Assembly: GCF_001949145.1 (NCBI RefSeq)
Contig: NW_019091364.1
Location: 219,621-246,722 of the forward strand
DNA: 27,102 nt
From: Acanthaster planci
Lineage: Eukaryota > Echinodermata > Asteroidea > Valvatida > Acanthasteridae
Direction of reading: 5' to 3'
Positions 10,201 to 22,200 of the stretch are shown piece after piece. Position numbers and translations under genes: made by a program. The notes beneath the pieces are model-generated. The model worked only from the letters and a program-made list of their open reading frames with translations, searched no databases and was not told the origin of the DNA. Each line of letters opens with the position of its first letter. The first letter of the stretch is position 1.

Positions 10201-13200
10201 ACTGTCAGTGTACATGTGGGTAGGGCATTTGTTGTTAAGGTGGATTGTAGCAGAACACCTACAATCCTGGACAAATCTCATTGGGCCTCCAATTACCCCT
10301 AGACCCCTTTTCATTGTTGGGTCTATACATGTAGCTAGGATTTTACTGGGGGGTGCACAAAGGGGTGGCCAGCATCTTATGGGGGGCACCAGCTTTCAGT
10401 GGCACTGGTATGGTTTTGGGGCAAGTTTTTATTAGCCTTGTCCAATATCCATTCATCTGTTTTTTTTTCAGTGGGGGGGCACCTGGGAGGGTGGTCCCGT
10501 GGGCCAGTGGCACTTGAATCTTTCATAAGTTAACAATGAAGAGGTATAGAGCCTGAAAGTAAAAGGTCATGCCGCAAAAGTCACCTGGAAATGGGTAAAA
10601 AATGAATTTCATTCAGGACCCTTCATGTCGGGCGATATCATACCTACAGGTCACCTTGGTCATGCACGTTTGTTTTCTCTCCCCATGCTCACGTGAAAAT
10701 GAGATTGTAAAATGTTCCAAAGACTTACTGACCTGCAGTCGATGGGTTCCATGTTCCGTCAATTTGACATAATACAATTTGTTGTTAGCAAAGGTTAAAT
10801 AAAATATTAAAATCTTTTGTAAAGTAGATTATTGCTTTATTTTAAATTAGTTACCTTATAAATTGAAAAAGTGTGTAAAATAGTTTGATCTGATTTTATT
10901 TCGGCTTTACCGACAGACTACCATAAAATTTCAAACCATAAATGTTCATCTGTGCATGAGACCGCTGCATTGGACTGTTTTTCATGTACATGTATTGTTT
11001 TTTCAGGTTTTCAGAAGTGATGGGTCAAGTTTTGGTAGGATATTTCTCTTTTAGGTCAGGTCACTTTTCAGATTATGTAAATTGATGTACTAGCAAAAAT
11101 TTTCCAAAGCCCTTTTTCCGAGTTGGAGTTTTTGAGAAGTAACTGAACGGAAAAAATATTTAAAATTCTAAAATCTTTGCACGTTATTTTTCCTATCTAA
11201 GGGTTCCGGAAGTGCGCTATCAGGGGTCAACTTTCAGGTTCTATTGCCCTTCCGTGATTGCTAACTCCGTGTTGGAAGATTGTTTGGGAGAAAACAAAAA
11301 TATTGTAGTTTAACAAGTAGTTGTTTGGTGGTAAGGTCGTTGCAGCATTTTGGAAACATTTCACTGCATTAACAGTGGGTTAGGGTTACACATTTAAACA
11401 AAAATAGTTCCAAATACATTTACAGGTTTTCCCGAACATGTAAACAGAACCGCCCATTTTAGAGGTTTGGCATTTTGATCGATGCAATCGGGCATTCATT
11501 TTTATTGCAAACAATGCCCATTACATACTGTTTTGTTTTCCCTTTTGGGATCCATGTACTTTTTGAGAAAAAAAAAGGGATTCTAAATCTAAAACAATAA
11601 ACATTGCTCGTTTTAAATGACCCAACGTTAATCTACATTTTTACATTGGTTGGACCATGTGCATTGTTGATCCATGCATATGAAAACACCGAGGTAGGCG
11701 GCGGCCTCTGTAAAGTGTTGGCTAATTGTTTAAATGGTATGGGAAAGTTTTTGTGATTGATTTCAAATTAAACGTAAATTCCCATCCTGACAATGCATGC
11801 TATTTTTAAGTTAATCTTTAGATTCAAATCTCGGACCTGACATTAATCCTAAAACTTGTATGAAGAATTTTCAATTATTCACTTACAATTTTTCTCTTAA
11901 ACGACATTTTGCTCATACACTGCAGACATTAAGTTCTTTCAGACTTCGGTGGATCAACAGCTTTTATCTAGTTTGGACCAGTACGAGCTGGTTTATGCCA
12001 GTTTCCCAGAAGATAATGATTTTACAAGACAGCAAGAGGAACACTTTTATATTGTGAGTGCATTCTATGTTTGTGTTTTAATTTGGGGTAAAAATGGATA
12101 TATTTATTAGAAAAATGTCAAAGAGGCACAGTATAATAGTGGCATGATGTATGTGCTAAGGAATCTGCTTCAGACTTTGTTTCTGCTGACCCATTTCTGG
12201 GTTTTTCCACCCACGTTTTGTATTTCCAGGAAAGCAGTACCAAACACATCAAAGTAGAAGGAAGCCATACTCAGTTTACTCTAGATCTACAACTTAACAG
12301 GTAACATTGTTGTAACAGGGGGATATTATACATGTACAGGTCTACATGTGTAGGCCCCTGTATGTTTCAAACCCGAAGCTAAGCAATGCGAGACACGAGA
12401 ACTCATGTACATGTACATGTATGCTGAACCACACGATCATGGAAACAATTCCAACAGTGCGTACTCACATACAGCATAGAAAAATATGCCGGAACTATGG
12501 AATTTTGGCAGTATGACACTGTAAAAAACCACCGCACTTGTGGTTTCATTTAGAGTTGAAAGTTGTCATAGCAACCATTTGTGCTTCATTTATCTCTCGT
12601 CCTGTTGATACTTCATGTGGTAGTTTGTTGTTTTGGTTTTTCACACCATCCATTATTGACCCCGGGTCTGGTTTACGAGATGCACATGGAATTTAGACTA
12701 CAGGTGTTCATCAGTTTCAGGACAGTTCCCTCTATCAAGATTTTCATGAATCAACTACATGTTCATGTATAATCCTTCATGGTGCAATATTGATGTCAAA
12801 TTGCCTAAGCCCTAGACTGTATCTAAAACTGGCATTATTGTCTTTGGTTTCATTCATTCTCCATAGCATGTGTTACTGGCAAGAGTAAAAGTCATAGCCT
12901 CTTGATACTAAATTGTAGACATCAATAAATGGTCTCTGTCCATTACAGTCAAGCAAAAGTTGGTGTTGGGCTTCAATTTAGGAAGTAATTTTGAAGGGAT
13001 GAAGTTAGATGAAGAATATGTCTTGTGGTTAATAGTTTCATGCAGGAGGAAGTTTTATACTATTGTGCCAATTAAAGATTTCATTTCATTTGCATGATAT
13101 TTGCATGCGTGCTTTGGTTCGTGGTAACTGCATGCAGAGACTTAACTCGGGCTGGAGTCAGATTAAAACACTTCACCAAAGATGGAGTCTTTGATGATAT

Positions 13201-16200
13201 TCAGGTAATCCGTTGCAAGATTTCCTTCTATAAATCTTAACCCCCTAGGGTGTATGTAAAATCACATTGAAATCCGAGGATTTGAAACTGTTAGGGTTAA
13301 CCCTAACAGTATTTAATCTTCCGATTTCAATATACATGTAAATCCTAACCAAAAAGTCATTGACACTGTCCATATTCTACAGTTTTTCATCTTCAATAAT
13401 AGATATTACGTTCATAAAAGCAAAACCTTTACAATTGTAATGGCATACACACTCATGGAAAAAAGAAATGCACCAGTGATTTTATTTTAGTTTTAACCCA
13501 AATTTTTTAAATGAAATGTATGTGTTAGAATCCCACATATAGCCTCCTTTACATTTTATCTCAGTAATCTTATCTTTGTTTCATTTTTAATAACCAAAAA
13601 AAAAAAGTTAGCACCACTGCTCACAAAAGTTGCAGTTACAGTTCAATAATTAACATGACCTCCATTCGCTTCAAGAACAGCTGTAATTTGTCACCTCATG
13701 GATCAACAGTAATGTGGCAGCTGGTCCGGTGGGATAACAGCCCACTCTTCCCCCAGTGCTGCCCTCAGCTGCTGTTGTGTGTCTGGAGGATGATCTTGTT
13801 GTCGGATGTGACAACTGAGCAAGTCCCACACATTCTCGATGGGGTTCAAATCCGGACTTAGAGCTGGCCATGGCAACATCTCAACATCGTGCTCCTCCAG
13901 GAAGTTGGCACACAAACAAGCCACATTGGGACAGGCATTGTCCTGTTGGAACACAGCATGACCCCCAACTCACTCCAGTAAGGGCAGTGGTAGTCTTGTC
14001 GTGGTAGCTGGTAGCATTGAGGTTTCCTTCAGTGAAAACCAAGTTGATAGGTCTGTATGCCAGCCCAAACCATCACATTTGGGCCACCCCAGCGGTTGAC
14101 TTGGCAAACACAAGCATCAGCATACCGCCTGTGGCGTCTCCTGTCACACCCGCTACTTGCCATCGACCCTGAAGCACTGGAACCACTTCTCCTCACTAAA
14201 GACCACCTGCGACCATCTCTGCATCTGTGTGCTGTGCACCACTAGACCCGAGCCTGACGATGTCAGCGTGTCAGCACTGAGCCCATGTATGGTTGTTATG
14301 GTCTGAAACCATCAGCCTGGACACTATTCCTTATGGTTCTTGCACTCACTTGCCTGTGGTCTCTCCCTATATGTCTCAGCGGCAGTGCGTGTAGCATGCA
14401 GGAACCTGTCATGGAGGTGGGACTGCCGGTTGGCTCAGTCTTATTCAGCAGTTGTGACCTCCCGGCCTGCCAGCTTGGGGGCGATCTGCGGAGGTGCCGG
14501 TAGTGTTGTAGCACTGTTCAAGATGCACAGTCGTTATGTGGTGGACCCGAAACAGCCTGGCCACTGCCCGTCAGTTCCGTCTGGCTTGGAGCATGCCAAT
14601 GGCTCTGTGTCTCTCAGGTTATGACATTATGGATACAAGTGTTTTTGTCATCATTTTGGTGTCTTTTTATAAGCAAGGGTTGTGTTCAGGACATGAATGG
14701 TCAAATGCATCTGGGAGGCACTCATGTGTAACCATTAGCATAAAATGCAAAAACACAGTTTTTGGCACTCACCCAAAGCACTCAACTGGAACGTGATAAA
14801 TGCACATTGATGTTTATCTCTAAATACTGAATCTAGAACTTGCTCCATTTTTACAATGCCGGTCCTACTTCCTAAAAATATGAGAATGTTTACGTGGTGT
14901 GTTTCTTTTTTCCTTGAGTGTAATTAATAGTATCTGCTTGATTTTCCAATTAGTTTCTTATTAAACTGCAACATTCACCTGTCCATGTACAGTACATGTC
15001 CATGTAAGACAAAAATGAGGAGGTTATACCTTTACTTACAGCTCACCATTTTGTCTTCATATTGTTTAAGTACAAGTATTTTGTACTGATACATTGATTT
15101 GAATGAGCTGTGGAGGCAATTCTGACAAGAACTTCTTCGAAATATTTTCTTCTAAACAGCGGCCTAGCTGCCATTATCAGGGTGTGGTCAGAGGCACGGC
15201 TAAATCGAAAGTTAGTCTTAGCACATGCAATGGCATCAGGTAAGAGACAAACAGATCTACATGTATGCACACATTCTTTGTACTTTTGTAGACTTTTGAA
15301 AGACAAAAATAGCAATTGAAATAATCTTTTAAAAGTGATGGTAATGGTCAACCATTCATTATAAAAATCTTTGCATTAAGGATGAACAGTTCTACAAGTT
15401 TCAGATTTCAGCAGTAGCATGTGCATGTGAGAGTGCACTGTACATGTACATCTCAATTCCTTTGTCGTAAGTTGACGTACACGTACAGTGAAAATGTCTC
15501 TAAGTTCCCTCAGTATTTCACGTTGAATTTGAATCAGTTTCAGTAATTTTTTCATACGTGAGAATGAGACTGTATATTTGATGTCTGATTTGTACTGTTT
15601 GTGAAACTGCAGAGGGTTCATTGTGACTGAAGGAGATCATTTTATCATCAAGCCTCTTTCATCGTCAGGTAATCAGGTAAGATTGTCACCTTTATATGAT
15701 CCACACACCATATTCTTAAATGATGGAACCACCGACTTTGTGCCTCCTTGTATGTGAAGTCTATTCAGAGCACTCCCTTTTAATAAGTGACAACTGTGAA
15801 ATGCAGAAAGGGGGTATTTTTTTCATGGTAAGTTAGTACCATACAAACATTTACTGCATGTCAACAATTGTTGTAAACAGAGATTCCATCCAGTCAGTAA
15901 GTCAAGCCGGCTAAATGGTTTCTATGGAATTACCATTTTTATAATTTGCACCAAGAAAGAAAACGAAACCTAGGAAAGACTGGCTGAAATGCACCTGTAG
16001 GGTGGTCAGACTCATAAAAACCTTTCTGAAATCAAAAGTAACAAAATATATTCAGTTCATCCTGGTCATTTGGTCCACACATTATTGTGAAAATATTGAG
16101 TTCCCTTGTAAGATACCATACAGGAACAGTGGAGAAGGATCATATTACATAATGTAGGCCATAGGGTCTGCCTTAATCAACACAATACCTCATTGGTTCT

Positions 16201-19200
16201 GGATGTTTGGTCACCCCATTCACCCCCCCCCCATATGGGAGAAATGAATAATGTGACAAAGTGTTCCTTTGAAAACACCGTTTCTAGTTCTTGAACAACT
16301 TCAATAAATTTCTTGAAACACCGTACAAGTTCTTAAGATGTACATGTACCTCCTGAGTTCAGTATTCATTGCTGAAGATTTTGGTTGCTAGTTCTGGAGG
16401 ATTATTGTGGCAGATCTGAATTTAACTCACATCTGTATATCTTTCACACAGAACCATGCAAAGTTATATAAAGTAATATAATTCACCTTTGCACAATGAC
16501 ATTTTAAACATGTCCCAATCAAAATGAAAATGCTTAAATGCTGAAGAACTAGAATTTTGAATTTAAAGTACTACATGCATTCCACAAAAATTAGTTGTGT
16601 GTTGAGATCATGACAACTATTTGTTCTGCAATATTTAGGAGCTTGTCAAAAGGATTGTAGATAAGATTGTTATTAAAGGAGAAACATTTGGAATTCAGCA
16701 TCTTTTTTTCTGCAGAACTCTAATATTTGAAGTATGTTAATTCTGTTCCTACCAAATGTTGGATGTGTGAAAAGTCACTACATTATCCCTGAAAATCCCA
16801 TTTATCGACTTCATTATTTCCATTTCAGACAAGGCAACTTCATGTTCTTTATAGAGTCAATTCAGAAAAAGAAGACCAAGGTATGAATTACATTTTAGAA
16901 ACATTTTACATTTTTAAAGGTATAACAACTCACCTGTTGAAATATTTGCCACTTTTTACATGTACATAAAACTTCATGAATATTAAATCTGTTGTCTTTA
17001 TACTTACATGTATATGTAAGGACTCTACTTGTACCAGACCCAGAGTTAAAAGTTTTCAAAACTTGTTTTGAAATATGGTCATGCACAAATTCAAAAAAGA
17101 AAATGATATAATACATGTTTTTCTGGCATATGGGGCTGTTCATCAAACTTCTGTTTGTTGCATTTGTCAAGGTGAATCTGATGCATTGATTGATCCTGAT
17201 GCAGCAGAGGAGAAGTTGCTGTCTAATGAAGAGTTGCTGAATAGAGCTGTTAAAGTCCATCATAGAAGGGTGAGTATAAAAGCCAAGACAGAGAACTACG
17301 TTTTAACCCTAAAAGAGCGGAGGGGGGGGCAGAATCCAATATGTTTTCTGACATCACCGCAGTGCATTTCTTTGAGAAGTTGAGCATTTCATATCTTTTA
17401 GAGTAACTCTTTGCAGTCATTTTGACACCATTTTTGAAAAAATCGGACGTAGTGTTCTCACACCACACATTTGTGATGTGATCTGTGGTGAGCTTTGTCC
17501 TTATGGTGCATATCAACTTCAAATTGACCTGGATACTGTCCTGTTTTCAAAACTGTAATTCGTAATTCTAGACAGCCATTCATGTTGTATACAACCGAGA
17601 ATATATTCCATAAATGGAATATATCTGAAAACAAGCGTGTGGCCATATTAAGTGGAAGCTTATATGCATGCAGATAATAAAGGGTTTTCACAGATCACAT
17701 CACATTTTTCCTCAAGTTGTCAGCCAAAATGTATACTTTTTCCACTGCGGTTCTCCAGGCACGAGCACTGGCAGGCATGTAGCTATGAACGTCAAATAAC
17801 CATAACAACAAAAACATATGGCCGATTGAATTCAAAATTCACATGCTAATGATAAGGAGTGTCTGCATACGCATGCCAAGTTCCGAACAAAATGGGCATG
17901 GCACAGCCAAGCCCTTGGGGGGGAAGTGGCAGAATTCCCCACCCCCAGCTTTGAGATGGTTCAAAAGAGCCCTGCTCTTTGAGAGTTAAATGAGGAAAAA
18001 GCAAACAAACTGGGCTTGAAAGTTGTGGGTTGTAGACAGAAAATTGCTAATGTTGGTTAATTTTTTGTGGCAGGCAAGAAGAGATGTCGAATCAGAAATC
18101 AAGTATCTTGAGATGGCCATCTTCTGCTCAGCTACCATGGTAACTTCTGCAGTTTTTCCCTCAGAAACTGAGTTTTTGCTCAGTTTGTGATTCATAACAA
18201 ATTATTATTGAAGTGCTTGGAATTCGTCACTTTTACTTGAAAGATGAAATGCTGTATTTTTGATACCTTTTATCATTAAACCAGGATTCTTTCAGGCATT
18301 CAAGTATTCTTTCACATTCTGTAAACTTTCTGCTGTGTACTTCAACTTTGTAGATATCTTAAACATCCTGTGCTTTCAGACACACTCTAGCCTCCACTTA
18401 CAATATTTCATCTGCTGCTGACCAGAAGGGTATCATTATTAAGCCATCTCTTACATCATGAGTTGCATGGAAACAAATTGCCGAAATATCCTTCACCCAG
18501 GCACAGGATGAATTGAAGCTGAAGTGATATGTTGGTGTAATTTTATTTTACAGATAAGTACGATGAATTGAAGCTGAAGTGATATGTTGGTGTAATTTTT
18601 CTTACAAATAAGTACAATGAATTGAAGCTGAAGTGATATGTTGGTGTCATTTTATTTTACAGATAAGTAGATATGGAGGCATCAATTCAGCCTTTGTACG
18701 AGCATTGGACATTGTCAACCAAGCTGACCTGGTAAGCTGAGCCGTCTACTGTTCTGTTTTTCACATTGATCTAGTTTTAATTTTTTGGGGGGGGTGTGGA
18801 GCTGGATGGTTAAAAGATTTGTAACTTGAAAGGCTCTGCTCTGCAGAGTATATTGTCCATGAAATTCGAATCCTACATTCCTTTACAAAATAAATGTCTG
18901 GAATTTAAGCACATTTAGGATGATCCTAAAAAATGCCAGTAGCTGCAAAACAATTTTGTCAACAAAAAATTCCAAAAAATTGAATTTTGATTTTGGAAAA
19001 TGTATGTAAATTTTAATTGAATTTTCCCACATACTTATCCTGAAGGCAGGTACTTGGAGTGACATTGACCCACACCTCTCCATATTGGACCACAACTGTC
19101 CCAACTCACCCTTTGTTCAATTTTCCACCCACAGTATTTCAAACCAATGGATGTTCGTCTCGTTACAACTTACATTGAGCTCTGGGATGGAGGCAATGAA

Positions 19201-22200
19201 CGCATCACCATCGCGGACAATCTCCATGTCACCTTAGAGAACTTTTATCAGTATGTAGAGGCAAATGTCTCGGACACAGTGCGGTTTGATGCTGCCCACT
19301 TGGTGCTGTAAGTCCCTATTTTTATTACCCTCTATGGCTGCATCTGAATTTGTTGTCTAGGGCTAGATCTAGGTCTTCACTCCATTAGAGATTCATGAAG
19401 ACGCGCATACAATAGACCTAGCCATAGCTCAGGAAGCCAGTTTCGGACATGGCCTAATATACTTCTGAAGTCCATAGATGGAATGGGATGATACCATCCC
19501 ATCGAATAGCCAACACACAAGCATGAAGACTCCCAACTTCAGTTAGACATCGAGCACTTAAATAACTCCAGTGTCATTTTTTAACATGCAGTTTTTTAAT
19601 CTTGTCATACAGGGGAACCAGTGTCATAAGTTCTTTATCTTACTATGGCACTAGCAAGCAGAACTCTATCTGTACTAGGAAAGCTGTTTCCTTGTCGCAG
19701 GTGATTTTTTAATCTATACGTTGTTTTACATTTTAAACCTGATAATAATTGAAATACTTTGCAGTGATAACATTTGTCTTGCTATGAGGCATTTGGGGCA
19801 AATTTCATAGAGCTGCGTAAACACAAAATTTGCTTAAGCGCTAAAAACTTGATTAAAAAAACAAAGGTTACCAACTCAAAATCTATGTGATTGGTATGCT
19901 AACCAAAAGACAGGTGAATACCATTCCAAAACTATATACTTCACATGGAATTTTGGCTGGTAACCTGATTTGTCAAGCAAGGTCTTTTCACGCTCAAGCA
20001 AATTTTGGGCTTAAGCAGCTCTATGAAATTGGCCCCTGTTCATAAATATACTCCCATTTATCAAAATTGCTCCAACCTTTTGGATTCACTATTATTTTTC
20101 TCTTCTTGTCCACTCCAGGATTTCTCAGATTCATTGACACCTGCCATTTTGGCTCATGACGTCGGTCATAATTTGTATATCTACAATGATGACTTCTACA
20201 CAAGAGGCTCCAAAGGTATAGTCACAAGTGTTGCTCCTTTCGTTTTAATCATTTTTTTAAAGGGCTGAATAACCTTCTGAATTGTAATAAAACTATGCTT
20301 TACTACATTTTGTGAACTTTCATAATTTAGCATGTTTAGGGTAAAGTGTATGCAGCAGACTTTAACTGAACAAAGAAAATGTGGCCTAGGTAACTGAAGC
20401 AATGTCTACTTCTGAATTCCCCTTGAAGAGCTCATTAGTGTAAATTTTAGGATGAATCTTAAATTTATGGACCTGTTAGGCAATTATCTCCTGAACATAA
20501 TTAGCTGAGAAGAGGCTGAAGATACTTTGTCTTAATTATCTGGCTGGTAACTGGGTTCCTGTAAAATATTTCTGTGTTTGTCAGGAGCATTGCACTTACA
20601 AAGGCCATTATTTTCAGCTTGAATGTAGTAGCTTTGAATATTCACTTGTGTTTTCCCCTTAGCATGCGCTTGTGTCGGCAAAGCATCAAGTTGTGTGATG
20701 TATCAGCAACCAGTGTGAGTCTTCTTGTGTAAAGATTTCTACAAATAAGTTGCATCATACCTACATGTATCATCTCACACTATAATATAGTTTTCACTTT
20801 TCAGAGCTGTTTGTATTTTCTTGAGAGATGTTGCTTTTATAGTCAACAACAAGCAAGAATCTCTAGCTCATTCTGTTGGGTTTGGAGAGTTGTTAGGGGG
20901 TCATGTAGCCTTGGTCATGGTCAAGGCATTTGTCATTCGTCACCAGCTGCTTGAAATCAAAGTGAAGAGCAACCTCAGGTGGTCTGCGGAATATGGAAAT
21001 CAGCTGAACCAGGACAAACGCCCTGCTGCAACTGTCCAAGGAGGAAGTATTAGGCGGTCCTCATTATGCTAATGACGAGAGCTGATGTTTTAAATAGGCT
21101 TTTGGATTGATTCACATTAGTAGGTGCATAATTCAAGTTGGTCGTAGGGTGAAAAGTTAACTGGACACACATGTGGCTATATACATACATGTACATATAC
21201 ACGACAAGTCAACAGTATAAATTTTGCTAGCTGTCCAGAGTAATCGGAGATCAAGTTCGCCATTGCTTTGCTTTACTGTTTGTGATTGATTTTTTTCCAA
21301 CAATTTAAGTTGGTGGACAATGCTATCTGGCTTCATCGGTTGCAATACAGACTTGGTTGGTGACCACCAGTTTTGCATTGACTAATGCTATGGGCTTTTA
21401 TATCTTGTCTGAAGAGCTTCGAGCAGAAAGGTGCAGCCTGGAAAATAACAGATTTCCCGTTGCCTTTTGGCAAATTCTCGAAAACGTTGAGACCCCACAG
21501 AAAGTATTCTAAGGTTTGCCGCTGCTCGGCACGAAAATCACCCAACATTAATTTATCTGCAGCAGAATTGAGGCAAACAAGATAACTCGTCGTGCTACAG
21601 TTGTCTTAGAAGGTCTGCCATTTTACACTGTTATCATGCATGCCAGTTCACGTTGATGCATTATGCATAGGCTGTATATATACTTAGCTGCGATTGGTCA
21701 CTGTGCGCACATCGCATGCCTGCATCTATTCATATTTGCATATGAGGCTGTGCACTAGAAATCTACGGCAAAAGTAAAGAAAAACATAAGCTTCAGTGGA
21801 CAGTTGCACCAAGGCGTTCGTCCTGATTCAGCTGATTTGCGTATTTCTTAGACCACGTCAGGTCGCTTTTCGTCTTGATTTCGAGCAGCTGGTGCGCGCT
21901 GCGCTGAGACGAATGACGAACACCTTGACCAAGGCTAGTATCATGAGATTTTTCAGTGGTCATTGAAAAATCTGATTTGGTGTTAGAGCTTCGAAAACAT
22001 CTAAGGATGGGTTTATGGTTTTTTGTGCATCTGGCTTCAGGTTCTAGAGCGAATTGATGCTAGACTCAATGAATGGTCTTTCTTGTAGGAATTGGGATCC
22101 TAAACCTCCAACTGAGTTCTCTGAATGCAGCATTGAAGCATTTGAGGATCATCTCAGAGCCGGATTCTATCCATGTCTCTTCAATGTACCCCAGCCAGAT

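Larger units (their letters stand above)
7388..11925 (+). other. ADAM intron 1
   Basis: A 4.5 kb intron between the signal-peptide exon and the first prodomain exon, and the usual place for regulatory elements. It contains many TACATGTA octamers, a near-perfect palindrome at 9644-9678, a strong hairpin at 9898-9941 and a G-rich stretch at 10473-10491. Open frames inside (for example 10064-10435) look like chance. Confidence 0.55.
20715..22088 (+). other. ADAM intron 14 with a pair of inverted repeat copies
   Basis: This 1.4 kb intron contains two related sequences in opposite orientation (20905-21038 and 21797-21937). An open frame starts at a good acceptor (TTTTCAG, exon start 20805) in the phase that exon 14 leaves, and runs to TAA at 21070-21072. 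It could act as an alternative last exon, but it overlaps the repeat and is not called as coding. Confidence 0.5.

Noticed and set aside
10064-10435. 123-codon open frame in ADAM intron 1
   Set aside because: No family resemblance, no splice context, and it lies in repeat-like, G-rich intronic DNA. Most likely chance.
11943-12053. ADAM exon 2 starting at the nearer acceptor (TTTCAG at 11942)
   Set aside because: That start leaves phase 0, but the only plausible upstream signal-peptide exon ends in phase 1 and would then meet a stop. The acceptor at 11925 gives an unbroken frame.
14057-14796. Several plus-strand open frames of 62-94 codons
   Set aside because: They overlap the inverted Tc1 transposase remnant and are its antisense shadows.
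20005-20268. 87-codon open frame read straight through
   Set aside because: Only 20119-20215 is an exon; the rest is MITE sequence and intron read through both splice sites.
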